Notes under the pieces: generated by a model
The model's input: only the letters and a program-made list of their open reading frames with translations
Told to the model about the DNA's origin: nothing
Databases searched by the model: none
Assembly (NCBI GenBank): GCA_918797485.1
Contig: CAKKNE010000005.1
Span: 4,278,001-4,342,000 of the forward strand
DNA from: Pelagomonas calceolata
Lineage: Eukaryota > Sar > Pelagophyceae > Pelagomonadales > Pelagomonadaceae
DNA length: 64,000 bases
Direction: 5' to 3'
Made by a program: the position numbers and the translations under genes
Shown: positions 36,903 through 46,695 of the stretch, in pieces
Position numbering within the stretch: position 1 is the stretch's first letter
Layout: every line of letters starts with the position of its first letter

Positions 36903-38318
36903 ATGGGGCACGGATACGCTGCAGCGGCTCGAGAAGATCAAGATTGTAGGCAGCGGACCACGGCCGAGATCGTCGCGGAGCTGTCGGGCGGCCCGAGCTG
37001 CAAGCTCGGCGCGAAGGCGCGCGCCCTTCTCGCCGCGTCGACGGCGCCGCACGCCTATGTGCGCTTCGAGGTCGTCGATTTCAACGGCAAGTCGCTCAGC
37101 AAGACCGTGCCTGCTCGCCACGCGGGCGATCCCGTGGACCTCTACTCCGGCGCCATCTCCATGGGCGCCAACGCGCGCGTGCAATGCTTCCCGGAGAAAG
37201 TGCGGGACGGCTGCCCGAACTGGCGCCTCCGCCCCGACTGGGCGACGTTGCAACGTTTACCGTGGGCGTCGTCCCCGGAGCGGGACGTCTTCCGCGTCTG
37301 CTGCGAGCAGGCCGCCGCGCCTACGCCGCGCTTCGTATGCCGCGGGGCGCTCGACGCGCTCCGGCTCGACCACGGCCTGGAGCTCCTGGCCGCGTCCGAG
37401 CTCGAATTTGTAGTGGCGGACGCCGAGAGGCGACCCTTGTTCGACGGCGTCGACATTTTTGCTACTTTGCAATTAGCAAAGACAGACTTCGCCTACGCCG
37501 TCGCCGAGCAGATAACAACCGTCGACGTGCGAACGATGAATTGCGAGTACGGCGCCGGCCAGCTCGAGATCACGTTCAAGCCCAAACGAGGCCTTGCCGC
37601 GGCCGACTGCGCACATACCTTCAAGACGGGCGTCAAGGAACTCGCCATGCGGCGGGGCCTCGCCGCGACGTTCGCGTCGAAGCCCTTCGGCGGGCCGCGC
37701 GGCGTCGGCAACGGCGGCCACCTCAACGTGAGCCTGTGGCGCGGCGAGGACCCGGCGACGGGCGGTGACGAGGACGGCCTCAGTCCTACAGCGAGGCATT
37801 TCATCGCCGGCGTCCTCGCGCACGCTCGCGGCCTCGAGGCGCTGGCTGCCCCAACGCCAGGATGCTACGCGCGGCACGGCAATTGGGCGCCGACACGGGC
37901 GGATTGGGGCCATGAGGACCGCAACGTGTGTATAAGAGTGAAGTCTCGCGACTGCGCGCCCGGCGAGGCCTACGTCGAGTACCGCGCGCCGTCCGCCTCG
38001 GCGAACACCTACCTTGTGTTAGCTGGTCTCGCGGCGGCCGGCGCCGATGGCGTAAAGCGGGAACTCGTGCTTCCGCCGGCCAGGGACGACGAGGCCGTCC
38101 TGTTGCCGACGTCGCTGCCCGAGGCTCTCAGCGCGTTGCGCGCCGACGAGGTCCTGGTCGACGCGCTCGGCAAGGACTTCGTGGAGTGGTACACGCTCGT
38201 GAAGGATGCAGAGCTCGCAGACGTCGCCGCGTCGACGGCGAAATTTGCGGCGACAGGTCTTGACAACGACGCGGCGGTCCAGGAGGCGTGGAACTCGCTC
38301 TATTTCGAGTTTGTGTAA
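36903..38318 (+). CDS. Glutamine-synthetase-like protein (type I/lengsin-like), probably altered active site
   Basis: 471 residues. The GS catalytic barrel is recognisable: SELEFVVADAERRPLFDG, NCEYGAGQLEITF, PFGGPRGVGNGGHLNVSLW, WGHEDRNVCIRV and YVEYRAPSASANTYLVLAGLAAAG. In classical GS-I the H-x-H pair ligates metal and contacts ATP; here it reads HLN, keeping only the first His. The Lys-containing YKRL segment is replaced by YARH. Lengsin-type and glutamate-putrescine-ligase-like relatives show similar changes, so glutamine synthesis is not assured. Start uncertain: residues 1-20 are unusual and a short upstream exon is possible. It follows the TBC-like gene by 104 bp on the same strand. 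Confidence 0.8.
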   Translation: MGHGYAAAAREDQDCRQRTTAEIVAELSGGPSCKLGAKARALLAASTAPHAYVRFEVVDFNGKSLSKTVPARHAGDPVDLYSGAISMGANARVQCFPEKVRDGCPNWRLRPDWATLQRLPWASSPERDVFRVCCEQAAAPTPRFVCRGALDALRLDHGLELLAASELEFVVADAERRPLFDGVDIFATLQLAKTDFAYAVAEQITTVDVRTMNCEYGAGQLEITFKPKRGLAAADCAHTFKTGVKELAMRRGLAATFASKPFGGPRGVGNGGHLNVSLWRGEDPATGGDEDGLSPTARHFIAGVLAHARGLEALAAPTPGCYARHGNWAPTRADWGHEDRNVCIRVKSRDCAPGEAYVEYRAPSASANTYLVLAGLAAAGADGVKRELVLPPARDDEAVLLPTSLPEALSALRADEVLVDALGKDFVEWYTLVKDAELADVAASTAKFAATGLDNDAAVQEAWNSLYFEFV

Positions 38319-38363
38319 ATATACTCATAATATAGCTCTACCAAGACGAGGGTATTTCTGCTT

Positions 38364-38385
38364 GCTAGTATCTTACACCGCTAGC
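38364..38385 (+). promoter_or_regulatory. Copy 6 of the GCTAG hairpin promoter element (short loop)
   Basis: GCTAGTA, loop TCTTACAC, CGCTAGC-type stem. It lies between two + strand genes and ends 192 bp before the ROD-like start codon. Confidence 0.65.
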
Positions 38386-38577
38386 TGAATTATATTTGGC
38401 CGCGGCATTTTGGTCTTTTGAGGCTGGGGCCGTCAAAATTCACAGCTGCGACCACAGCGCTGAGCATAAGCAGCCAGCGCTCAAGCGCGTCGAACTCAGC
38501 GCTTTCCCGGGCTCCAACCGGTGACGCGGGCGGCATAAAACCGCCTGTGCGCCCTCAGCCCGTTTCGCAGCGGAGCG

Positions 38578-41500
38578 ATGGCGCAACAGTACGATGAACA
38601 AATTCAACACGTTGCGGAAGGAGAAAGGATCCTATGCGCCGTCGACGGCTGTACCATAGTCCAAACAGCGGATGGTGCTGTTGCCCTAACAGGGGAGGCG
38701 AGAATCGCCCTCGGACCGGCGACGCACGCTGCCTGCTGCTGGCGAGATGTACCCCGAGCCTGCGCTGTCGCCCTCACGGACGACCAGGCCGACCAGGGCT
38801 CGCCGCGCCACCGCGTGGCCTTCCTCACGACCAAGGGCCTGGTCGACACCGTCGAGTGCGGCCCGAGCGTGGCCCCATTCTCTCACGTCGTCGGCGCTGC
38901 CTTCCGCGCGGGCGACGGCGCGCTCGGCGTGTTGTACGGCGACGGCGCGCTGCGCGTCGCGCTGCTGGGCCTCGACGGCGGCCGCGTCGTCGAGGAGGCG
39001 GCCTGCGTGTCGACGGCCGCCGCGGGCGGCACGGCGCTCGCCGTCGTCGGCGACCGCTTCGCCGTGGGCGCGGCGGACGGGAGCTGCGCCGTCGTCAAGG
39101 CGCGGCTCTGCGCCGTCCTCGGCCAGGCGGCGATCGCGCGGGACCTCGACCTGCCCGCGAGCGAGGCGGGCGAGCCGGTCACGGCGCTCGCGGCGACGGA
39201 CCGCTGGCTCTTCGTCGCCGCCGGGCGCGCGCTGCGCTGGTGGGACGCGCGCACCGGCGCGCCCGTGAGCGCCTTCCGCGCGCCGGCTCCGTTAAGATCG
39301 CTCGCCGTCGTCGTCGCCGCGCCCGACGCGGCGGGCACGACCTGGGTCCTCGCCGCGTGCGCCGACGACGGCGCGACGGCGACGCTGCGCTACGACCGGC
39401 GGAGCGGCATGGCCTGCGCGGCGGCGCCCGCCGGCGGCTGCGCGGGCGTCGCTACGGCGAAGGACGGCTTCGTGGCCTTTGGCGCGACGGCCGTGTGCAG
39501 GTTAACGGCACGCAAGGTCGTGACTCAAACGCGACCATTAACGCCGCCGTCGAAGCCCCTGGAAGATCATGGTGATGCTCTAGAAGCGACCCTCCGAAAC
39601 GTCGTAGACGGGAAATCGGCGGAGCCTTTATCCTCCATCTTTGCGGCCGCGCCCTCAGACACGATCCAGAAGGCCGCGACCGCCGTCATCGCGGCGCCCT
39701 ACGCGTCTTCTACACAAGCGCGCTCTGCACTCGACGCGGCCATTGAGGGCCTCATCGAAGAGACGGACGACGAGCAAAAGGTCAACGCCGAACGCCTCTT
39801 GCAAACGACGCAACGTCGATTAGACGTCTTCGCCCGGGTCCTGGATGCGGCGGCCCGGTGCGGGTCGACGTTGGATGATGGCGCATGGCCCCGGGCCTGG
39901 GCGCGGTTTAGGGATGGCGACGCGGGGGCGCACGCCAAGGAGGCGTGCGAGCGAGGTCATGCTTCCGTGGCCGCCGTGCTATGGCGCGAACTGCGGTTCG
40001 ACGATGGCGATGCACGAACGCGCGGCGCCGCGGCGCGTTCTAGAGCGGATGCGCGAGCCGTGAAATGTGTCGAAGGATTACCAGTGGACGCGCCCGTGGC
40101 CACTTATGTATCGTGGGTCTTCGGCGAGGTGGCTCCCTCGTTAGCGGGCGGCGCGCTTGGCAGATTGGCGGCCTGGGCGGCGACAAGGGCGAGAGCGTTG
40201 GAAGCTGATGGACGGTTAGATGATGCCCTCCTCATAGCGAGGGAGGCCCACGACAGCATCGGCGATCGCTGCGGCGCGGGCGCCGTGGCGTGTGGTAATG
40301 ACGGCGACGCGTGGCTCGCGGATAGCGAGGCGGCCGACGCGCAGAAGGACATTGCGGAGCTACGGTCGGCGCTGGAGCGAGTCGCCGCTTTGAGAGATGC
40401 ACACGGCGTCGACGCGCAGCTGGGCGAGTACGAGGCGTGCGACAAGGCTTCCTTAGCTCGTAGATTATTGGATAGAGTGGAGGCCGTCAATGATGTAGCT
40501 TCCCACGTCGAGGAACATGTAAGACCAGTTTGCAGAGAACACGACGTCGACGCGGACGACATCCTGACGGCCTATATTTCAGCAAGGGCCGAGAAGCACA
40601 CGCAGCTGCGGAACTCTCGTCGTAGAAGAAGGGACGAGGCCGCTTCCGAAAATGACGACTTGGCCTTTGCGGTTGCTGCCTTAGATGAGGTGGACGACGA
40701 CGCCAAGAGAACCTCTGCAGCATTGACCATATTGACGGCGGCTCGAGCCCCCTTCTCGGACGGGGTCATCGCACTCGCTCATAGATCCGACCTGCTGGAT
40801 TCCGACGCGTCCGTGGACGAAAAGAGGCGCCCTCTGGCGGACGCCGCGCGTTTAGTTAGGCTGGCGCATTTGGCGCACCGGCACCGCGTCAGAGGCTTCG
40901 ACGCTGGCGACGCCGCGCACGCGCGCTTTTTGTTGAGGAGGATTGCGTCGGGCGCCTGGCGGTTGAGGAGGATGGCACCTAGAGATGCCTTGCGGGACGC
41001 CACGACTTTGGCTCGAGCGTATCCGGCCACCTTATCACGAAGAGATGCCGTCGTGGCGTTTGCCAGAGGCGCGACGCGGCCGGAATTCTATGATGATGAG
41101 TCGCAAGCTACGGCCGTGAACGAGGCGGCGGACGCCGCCGTCGGTGTCGCGCGGCGCGCGCTGCGAGACGCGTGCGCGGCCGGGGCCGAACGGAGAAGTG
41201 CGAGGCGGGAAGTCGTGGCCTATTGCCTCCGCGTTTTAGATGGAGGCGACGACGGCGCCCAATTAAAAAGAAGGGAGCTGGCCGCGTGCGCCCAGCTGGG
41301 CGCGGGCGTGGCCGCGGACTTGGCGGATGACGTGGGCGGGTCGAGGAAGGACGACGACTCGTCGCTGCGAGATGCGGACGCCAAAGCGCGCAAGTGCCTG
41401 GACATCGTCGACGCTTGTCAAAGATCGCTGGACGTCTGGGACTGCACGTCGTTTGATCTGCGGGACGACGCGTCTGCCCTGAAGCTATTACAGAGAGTGG

Positions 41501-44500
41501 CGGACCGGACGTTCGGCGAAAAGGAGCCCTCGGAACAAAGCGTGGCGAAGATTGAGAAACTTGCCGACTTGTTGGGGGCGCCGCCGGGCTGGACTTCTTG
41601 CCGAGTGGCTCTACAGGCTGCTGTTGATGACACTCGAGTTGCTGAAAGTCTCAAGCAGGCCGACGCGGCCGCATCCAAATGGCGAAGTGACCCGGACGCG
41701 CTGCGGGATGTGGCGGAAAAACTAGCCACAAATTTAGCTGCGGTGGACTTGAACTCCAACGCGGGCGACGCTAGAAGGGCGGCGGCGTATCGACTCCGAG
41801 CGAGATGTGCCGCGGAAGCGGCAGATAGTTCGAAGGACTGCGCGGCCATGGAGGTTTTGCGATTTGTGGATGCGGTGCGGTCGCGGTGCGCGGGCGCGCC
41901 GGCGTTGATATCGAGTGGCGGAAATGATGATGGGTTACTCCTCAAGGCCGACGAGGCGAACCTACCTCTGAGGAAGTTCGTGCTTTGTCTAAGGGAGGCC
42001 CACGCTTCTGCAACAAGTGAGAGTATCGCGGTGAAAGTGGACGAGGCCACGGATTCACTCGTAAGTGTGTTCCGGAAAGCCGCGGCGTGGAGACTGGCCG
42101 CGCGGGCGTTAACTTTGAGGGACGCCGCCGTCGCCAAGCATCGAACGAACGACGAGCCCGGCGCGAAAAGGAGAGGACACGTCGCCCTTGGAAGACTAAA
42201 AGCTTTACTGGACGCGGCCGAGCCAGACGCGGAGCTCTGCGTGGCCTGTGCGCTCGCGGCCCCGCCGAAGAAGGCTTTTGATGCGTATCGAAGTGCGGTC
42301 GGGACGTGCGGCGGCTCGGCGGCGGAGCTCGATCGTTTAGCTTTGTTGGCCACGGTGGGGGAGGCCGTCGCCGCGAGACTCGATGACGGCGCTTTGGAAC
42401 ATGCCTCTCGATCACTCGCCCACGACGCGGTCTGGTGGCGCTTCTTGAAGAGAAGAGGCGTGGCCTTCGACCACGCTCGATTATGTTTGCAGGCTTCCGC
42501 CACTACTGTGGATGTCAGAGATATCCTTAGACGTTCAGCAAGTCATGCTACGGAGCTCTTACCGGCGGTCCTGGACGCGCCGGACCCCGACGATCTTATG
42601 AAGTTGCAGGAGGAAGGCGATTGTAGGAGACCCGTGTCCTGCTCATTAATCAGGCAGGTCCTCGAGTTCTGCGGTCGGTTTGGCGTCGAGGACGACGTCG
42701 CCGGTGCCGCGATCGCTACGAGGGTCTTAGCACGAGGCGTAAGCGGAGACGGCGAGTCGTTGAGTGACGCGGCGCGCGACGCGCTCGATCTCGTGCGAGA
42801 TCCTGAAAGAAGAATTCGGGTCTTACGAGCTGCCCTCGCGACGGCCGACGCCACGGCCTACGATCGACTGGATCTGATCTTGAGGATGCTCGTCGAGGAG
42901 AAGGAAGAGGACGAACCGAGAGTCGCTCTGTCTCCCGTCGACGAGAACACATCCAACCAAGTGGCCAAGGTCTCGGACGCCGAGAAGCGAAGGGCGGCGC
43001 TGTTACGAGCGTGCGTCATCGACGCGCAGAGAGCTGCGCGAGCGGCGGGCGGGTCGGTGGAAGCTCGAGATGATAGAGCCTTCGCGGCGCCGTCGGAAGC
43101 TACTCTCAAAAAGTGGATCCGCTGCGTCGCCTGGCTGCGGCAGGTGCGCGACGACGCGGCGACGCATTTAGGCGCGGCGGGCGCGAGAGCGCTGGGAGCG
43201 CGGAAGCTGCCCTTCCACGAGCTCGTGGTAAGGCCCCTGGAGACTTTAGCTCCGCTCCTCTCGGAGCAGTCGGCGCCGTTTCTGGCGCGCATCTCGCAGG
43301 TCGTGGATAACTTGCCGAAGGGCGCGGAATGGATCGCGTGTGCGGATTTGGTGGCTGAGGACGGCGTGCCCCGGCCCCGGTCAAGGGCGGAGGTCGACTT
43401 CTACCGGAGGCTCGACAAGTGCCCGAACGCGCGGTTGGCCTACAAGCGAGCCGACGCCTTGGCCGACGCCTTCGCCGAGCGATTACAGGCGGCACCGACC
43501 GATAGGGACGGCCTCGGCCACCTCAAGGCGGCGCGCGAGGCGGCGAAGTACGCGTCGCGCTGGGCCGACCGGGAGAACACGCCCGCAGCCCTGGACGCGC
43601 GCGCCGCGGCCGTCAAGCGCGCGGACGCCGCGGCGCGACGAGCCGCTGCGGTCCTGTTCGGCGGCGGATCGATACAAGACGACGACGTTTCAAGATCGGG
43701 TTCCGCGGGATTACTGAGAAGATTGTACGCGCGGGCCGCGGACGCCGCGGCGGACCAAGCACTAGCGACGCGCGGCGCGACGGACGCCTTCGGCCAGGCG
43801 GCGGCGAGAGCGCATCGCGCCGCGGCGGCCGTCGCCGCGCGGGAGAACGACCCCGGTAGTGCGGAGGTCGCGCGGCGCGAGCTCGCGAGGCGGTGGTTGT
43901 TTGATGATGACGACGGCACCGACGATTTATCAGGAGACGACGCTTTGTCTCCGTCACCGTTGGAGAAGAGAGATAGGGCGCTGGCGCGCGCCGCCGTCAA
44001 GGTCGCGTTCGTGTTGAGCGCGCGGGACGGCGTCACGTTGAGCGGCGGCGACCCGATCCAGGCGGCCCTCCAAAAGGCGTTAGATGGCGACTCGGCGGCG
44101 GACGTCGTGCCTCGGTCCGACGAACGGGGTGCGGTCGAGCTGTTAGTGGAACTCGCGGCGGCGACGGGCGGCCCGGGCGACGAGGCCGACCACCAGGACG
44201 CCGACGAGGTCGACGCGCCCTGGCTGGATTCTGATGATGACGACCAGGGCTCGGAAGTGCTGGCTAGAAGGGCGGAGACGGGCGAGCGGCGGCGGTTGAC
44301 GGCGCGGGCGCGCCTGCGCGCGTTGCGGGCGGCCGCGGTGCTCGCGCGCGGCGACCGGAGGCGGCTGGAAGATGCGTGGCGGAATGCGGCAAAGGCCGAG
44401 GACGCGCCTCCCACATTACTGGCGTTGAGTCGGCGGCTGCGCGTCGTGGCCGAGCTGTCGGCGGCGCGCCTGCCGCACGCTAGAGTGGTCGCCAAGCACG

Positions 44501-45153
44501 GCGTGGCCTGCGGCGTCGGCGCGGCGCGCTTCGTCGAGACGTTGCTGCGGGACCGCGGCGGCGACGCGAGGCTGGCGCCCACTTTATTGCCGTTGCTGTG
44601 CGCCGTCCTGCTCGAGGCCGACGACGACGAGGCCGTCGAGGAGTCGTCGTCGAGCAGGGACGCGCGCCTCGACGCGGCGGACGCGGCGCGGGCGCCGCTC
44701 TGGGCGGCGTTGTTCGACGCGCTGGCGGCGCACGAACAGTGGCGTCCTTTATTAGCGACGGCGGCGCGGTTGGCGCCGCGACCGTGGTTCCGGTCGTTCC
44801 GGGCCCGGCTCTGCGACGGCGCCGTCAAGCGGGCGCTCGCGGCGCCCTGCGCCGCGCTGGCGCAGCGCGCCGTGGCGCGGCGGCGCGCGCGGGCCGCGGC
44901 GTCGTGGGACGAGGATCAAGGTGATCAGGCCGTCGACGACTCGGACGCGCGCGCGGTCCTCGACGACGTCGCGAGCGTCGCGCGGGCGCGGCCGAGCGCC
45001 GTCGACGCGGCCCTGCTGGCCTCGATCCGCGACGCGTTACGAACGTTCCACCCCGCTGCTCTGGCGGCGTTCGACGGCACGGACGCGGCGCCGGCGGCGC
45101 GGTCGTCGAGCTTCGGGGGGCGGCGCATTTCCCTCGGTCCCTCTCCTGAATAA
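38578..45153 (+). CDS. ROD/KNTC1-like kinetochore protein
   Basis: 2191 residues in one uninterrupted 6.6-kb ORF. Residues 1-320 look like a seven-bladed beta-propeller (HRVAFLTTKGLVDTV, FAVGAADGSCAVVKARLCAV, WLFVAAGRALRWWDART). The remainder is an extended alpha-solenoid. Residues 450-560 resemble the ROD region after the propeller (GHASVAAVLWRELRFDDGD, VDAPVATYVSWVFGEVAPSL, LARLAAWAATRARALEADG-like). ROD pairs with Zwilch and ZW10 in the RZZ complex that recruits Mad1-Mad2 and dynein to kinetochores. The assignment rests on architecture and this mid-region; Sec39/NBAS, a related ER-tether protein, is the main alternative. Composition is strongly Ala/Asp/Arg-biased, which weakens motif reading. 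Confidence 0.6.
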   Translation: MAQQYDEQIQHVAEGERILCAVDGCTIVQTADGAVALTGEARIALGPATHAACCWRDVPRACAVALTDDQADQGSPRHRVAFLTTKGLVDTVECGPSVAPFSHVVGAAFRAGDGALGVLYGDGALRVALLGLDGGRVVEEAACVSTAAAGGTALAVVGDRFAVGAADGSCAVVKARLCAVLGQAAIARDLDLPASEAGEPVTALAATDRWLFVAAGRALRWWDARTGAPVSAFRAPAPLRSLAVVVAAPDAAGTTWVLAACADDGATATLRYDRRSGMACAAAPAGGCAGVATAKDGFVAFGATAVCRLTARKVVTQTRPLTPPSKPLEDHGDALEATLRNVVDGKSAEPLSSIFAAAPSDTIQKAATAVIAAPYASSTQARSALDAAIEGLIEETDDEQKVNAERLLQTTQRRLDVFARVLDAAARCGSTLDDGAWPRAWARFRDGDAGAHAKEACERGHASVAAVLWRELRFDDGDARTRGAAARSRADARAVKCVEGLPVDAPVATYVSWVFGEVAPSLAGGALGRLAAWAATRARALEADGRLDDALLIAREAHDSIGDRCGAGAVACGNDGDAWLADSEAADAQKDIAELRSALERVAALRDAHGVDAQLGEYEACDKASLARRLLDRVEAVNDVASHVEEHVRPVCREHDVDADDILTAYISARAEKHTQLRNSRRRRRDEAASENDDLAFAVAALDEVDDDAKRTSAALTILTAARAPFSDGVIALAHRSDLLDSDASVDEKRRPLADAARLVRLAHLAHRHRVRGFDAGDAAHARFLLRRIASGAWRLRRMAPRDALRDATTLARAYPATLSRRDAVVAFARGATRPEFYDDESQATAVNEAADAAVGVARRALRDACAAGAERRSARREVVAYCLRVLDGGDDGAQLKRRELAACAQLGAGVAADLADDVGGSRKDDDSSLRDADAKARKCLDIVDACQRSLDVWDCTSFDLRDDASALKLLQRVADRTFGEKEPSEQSVAKIEKLADLLGAPPGWTSCRVALQAAVDDTRVAESLKQADAAASKWRSDPDALRDVAEKLATNLAAVDLNSNAGDARRAAAYRLRARCAAEAADSSKDCAAMEVLRFVDAVRSRCAGAPALISSGGNDDGLLLKADEANLPLRKFVLCLREAHASATSESIAVKVDEATDSLVSVFRKAAAWRLAARALTLRDAAVAKHRTNDEPGAKRRGHVALGRLKALLDAAEPDAELCVACALAAPPKKAFDAYRSAVGTCGGSAAELDRLALLATVGEAVAARLDDGALEHASRSLAHDAVWWRFLKRRGVAFDHARLCLQASATTVDVRDILRRSASHATELLPAVLDAPDPDDLMKLQEEGDCRRPVSCSLIRQVLEFCGRFGVEDDVAGAAIATRVLARGVSGDGESLSDAARDALDLVRDPERRIRVLRAALATADATAYDRLDLILRMLVEEKEEDEPRVALSPVDENTSNQVAKVSDAEKRRAALLRACVIDAQRAARAAGGSVEARDDRAFAAPSEATLKKWIRCVAWLRQVRDDAATHLGAAGARALGARKLPFHELVVRPLETLAPLLSEQSAPFLARISQVVDNLPKGAEWIACADLVAEDGVPRPRSRAEVDFYRRLDKCPNARLAYKRADALADAFAERLQAAPTDRDGLGHLKAAREAAKYASRWADRENTPAALDARAAAVKRADAAARRAAAVLFGGGSIQDDDVSRSGSAGLLRRLYARAADAAADQALATRGATDAFGQAAARAHRAAAAVAARENDPGSAEVARRELARRWLFDDDDGTDDLSGDDALSPSPLEKRDRALARAAVKVAFVLSARDGVTLSGGDPIQAALQKALDGDSAADVVPRSDERGAVELLVELAAATGGPGDEADHQDADEVDAPWLDSDDDDQGSEVLARRAETGERRRLTARARLRALRAAAVLARGDRRRLEDAWRNAAKAEDAPPTLLALSRRLRVVAELSAARLPHARVVAKHGVACGVGAARFVETLLRDRGGDARLAPTLLPLLCAVLLEADDDEAVEESSSSRDARLDAADAARAPLWAALFDALAAHEQWRPLLATAARLAPRPWFRSFRARLCDGAVKRALAAPCAALAQRAVARRRARAAASWDEDQGDQAVDDSDARAVLDDVASVARARPSAVDAALLASIRDALRTFHPAALAAFDGTDAAPAARSSSFGGRRISLGPSPE

Positions 45154-45255
45154 GAGCTCCCCTTTCCCTACTATTTACGAACGTCTTGTGTTAGGCAGCG
45201 CGCGCTAGACCGCTCTTCTTGGGCGCGGGCGGCGAGCGCTGCGTTTTTCGCGGTC

Positions 45256-46317
45256 TCACGGCGCCACGCACATGAAGCGAGCCCCGGATGTCGTGTCGCA
45301 CTTGGTGCACGAATTGTCGCCGCCGAGCCACGAGCACTCCGAATCCTTGCCAGAAGGGCAGGCCTTGTTGCAGGCGCCAGACGGCGGCGGCGACGGCGCG
45401 TCGCCGATCTGCCACTGCTGCGTCTTATCTCCTTCCTTGCCCTTGCACTTCTCCATTGTGAGCTTGCCCTCGTGGTCGGTCAGGCACATGTCTCCGTTGT
45501 TTGCGTTATCGTACACCCTAATCGTAGTCCCGTCGTAGTACAAATTGCCCTCGTTTGACTCGAGGTACTTGCAATCCCAGAGGATCATGTCACACCCGGT
45601 CTTCGGGTTACACCATTGAAGGCTGGCGGAAAGGCACCGGTTGGCGCTGTTCGTCTTATCAATGATATCGTGGTCATAGACGATCCTTCCCTCCCCGTTG
45701 ACCTTTTCGCTGCCAGTCTCGTAGCTGTACGTGAACTGCTGGAGCGAAAGCCGGTGGCCGGCGCCGTCACCGCCTCCGCATTTGTCTACTATGAGCGTGT
45801 CATGAATACGGAAATCCGCCGCGGGGGAGAACGTCACGCACTTGGTCGGGTCCGACTTAAGCCGGATCTGCGCGTCCTTGATCGTGAGGCTCGGCGTGTT
45901 CGGCGGCGCGACCGGCCGCGTACCGCGGTCGCACTCCATCGAGGGGTTCTTGCCCCAGTTCTGACACACGCCGCACTCGTTGAACTCCGGCCACCTCGTG
46001 GCGCAGTCCGCGTCGGTGGTGCACTTCCGCTCGCAAGCGTAAGTTTCGATGCCGTCATCGGGAAAGTCGTCGTCGTCCCAAAAGTAGGGGTGCGGCCCTT
46101 CGTCGTCCACCTCGGTCGTCTCGTGCTTGTGCTTGCTGTGTAGGTTCGACGCGTGGCGCGGCCCGGGAGAGGTCCGCACCGCCGTCGCGGCGAGGACGCC
46201 GATGACAAATGAGACTAGAGCGGCGCCGACGACGACGCGCCTGATGCCTATGGTCTTGGGCTTGCGAAGGAGCGTCGCGCCCTCCTCGTCGACAGGGATG
46301 GTTTCTTCGAGAGTCAT
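45256..46317 (-). CDS. Type II membrane protein with ricin-B-like lectin domain (copy 1)
   Basis: 353 residues from MTLEETIPVD; a further in-frame ATG at 46377 is less likely. Residues 26-50 form the membrane helix (GIRRVVVGAALVSFVIGVLAAT). Residues 88-130 hold a Cys-rich module (CERKCTTDADC). Residues 140-320 form a beta-trefoil with QxW-type signs (LQQFTYSYE, LSASLQWCNPKTGC, GDKTQQWQIGD). A final Cys module follows (CPSGKDSECSW, CTKCDT). Beta-trefoils of this type bind sugars at secreted or cell-surface sites. A paralogue lies at 47851-48738, sharing the C-terminal module and 3' flank. It converges with the ROD-like gene. Confidence 0.8.
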   Translation of the reverse strand: MTLEETIPVDEEGATLLRKPKTIGIRRVVVGAALVSFVIGVLAATAVRTSPGPRHASNLHSKHKHETTEVDDEGPHPYFWDDDDFPDDGIETYACERKCTTDADCATRWPEFNECGVCQNWGKNPSMECDRGTRPVAPPNTPSLTIKDAQIRLKSDPTKCVTFSPAADFRIHDTLIVDKCGGGDGAGHRLSLQQFTYSYETGSEKVNGEGRIVYDHDIIDKTNSANRCLSASLQWCNPKTGCDMILWDCKYLESNEGNLYYDGTTIRVYDNANNGDMCLTDHEGKLTMEKCKGKEGDKTQQWQIGDAPSPPPSGACNKACPSGKDSECSWLGGDNSCTKCDTTSGARFMCVAP

Positions 46318-46507
46318 GTTATCTCGGCTTATTTGCACTGTTACTGGGCACGACGAGGGTTTTAGGGGCTCTCTCACTCGCCGCTCCTGGGTTGCTGAAT
46401 AAGCTCAGAGCGCTCCGCAGAATCCATCTGTGCGCCCGCCGCCGATGAATCGGTGTCTATGTACAGATCCAAACCGGCCTTTGAGACCTCTAAAAACCGT
46501 GGCGTGA

Positions 46508-46530
46508 GCTAGCGGCCTGTAAGACACTAG
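46508..46530 (-). promoter_or_regulatory. Copy 7 of the GCTAG hairpin promoter element
   Basis: On the minus strand it reads CTAGTG, loop TCTTACAGGC, CGCTAGC, identical in loop to copy 5. It lies between divergent starts at 46317 and 46696 and, in its orientation, 190 bp before the lectin start. Confidence 0.7.
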
Positions 46531-46695
46531 GCAACCAAAAAATTTAATATTAGCTGAGAGAAACACAGTAGATGCGCGTGCCACATCTTGACCAAAAATC
46601 CAAGTTGGGCTGCTTCGCGCTCGCCAGATCAGCGGCGTCGTGCGATCGGCTGCCCTCGGGATCGGCTGCCTCCAGACAATCCCGTCCTCGATGAG

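Noticed and set aside
43440-44828. 462-codon minus-strand frame inside the ROD-like gene
   Set aside because: Ala/Ser/Arg low-complexity shadow of the sense ORF with no domain.
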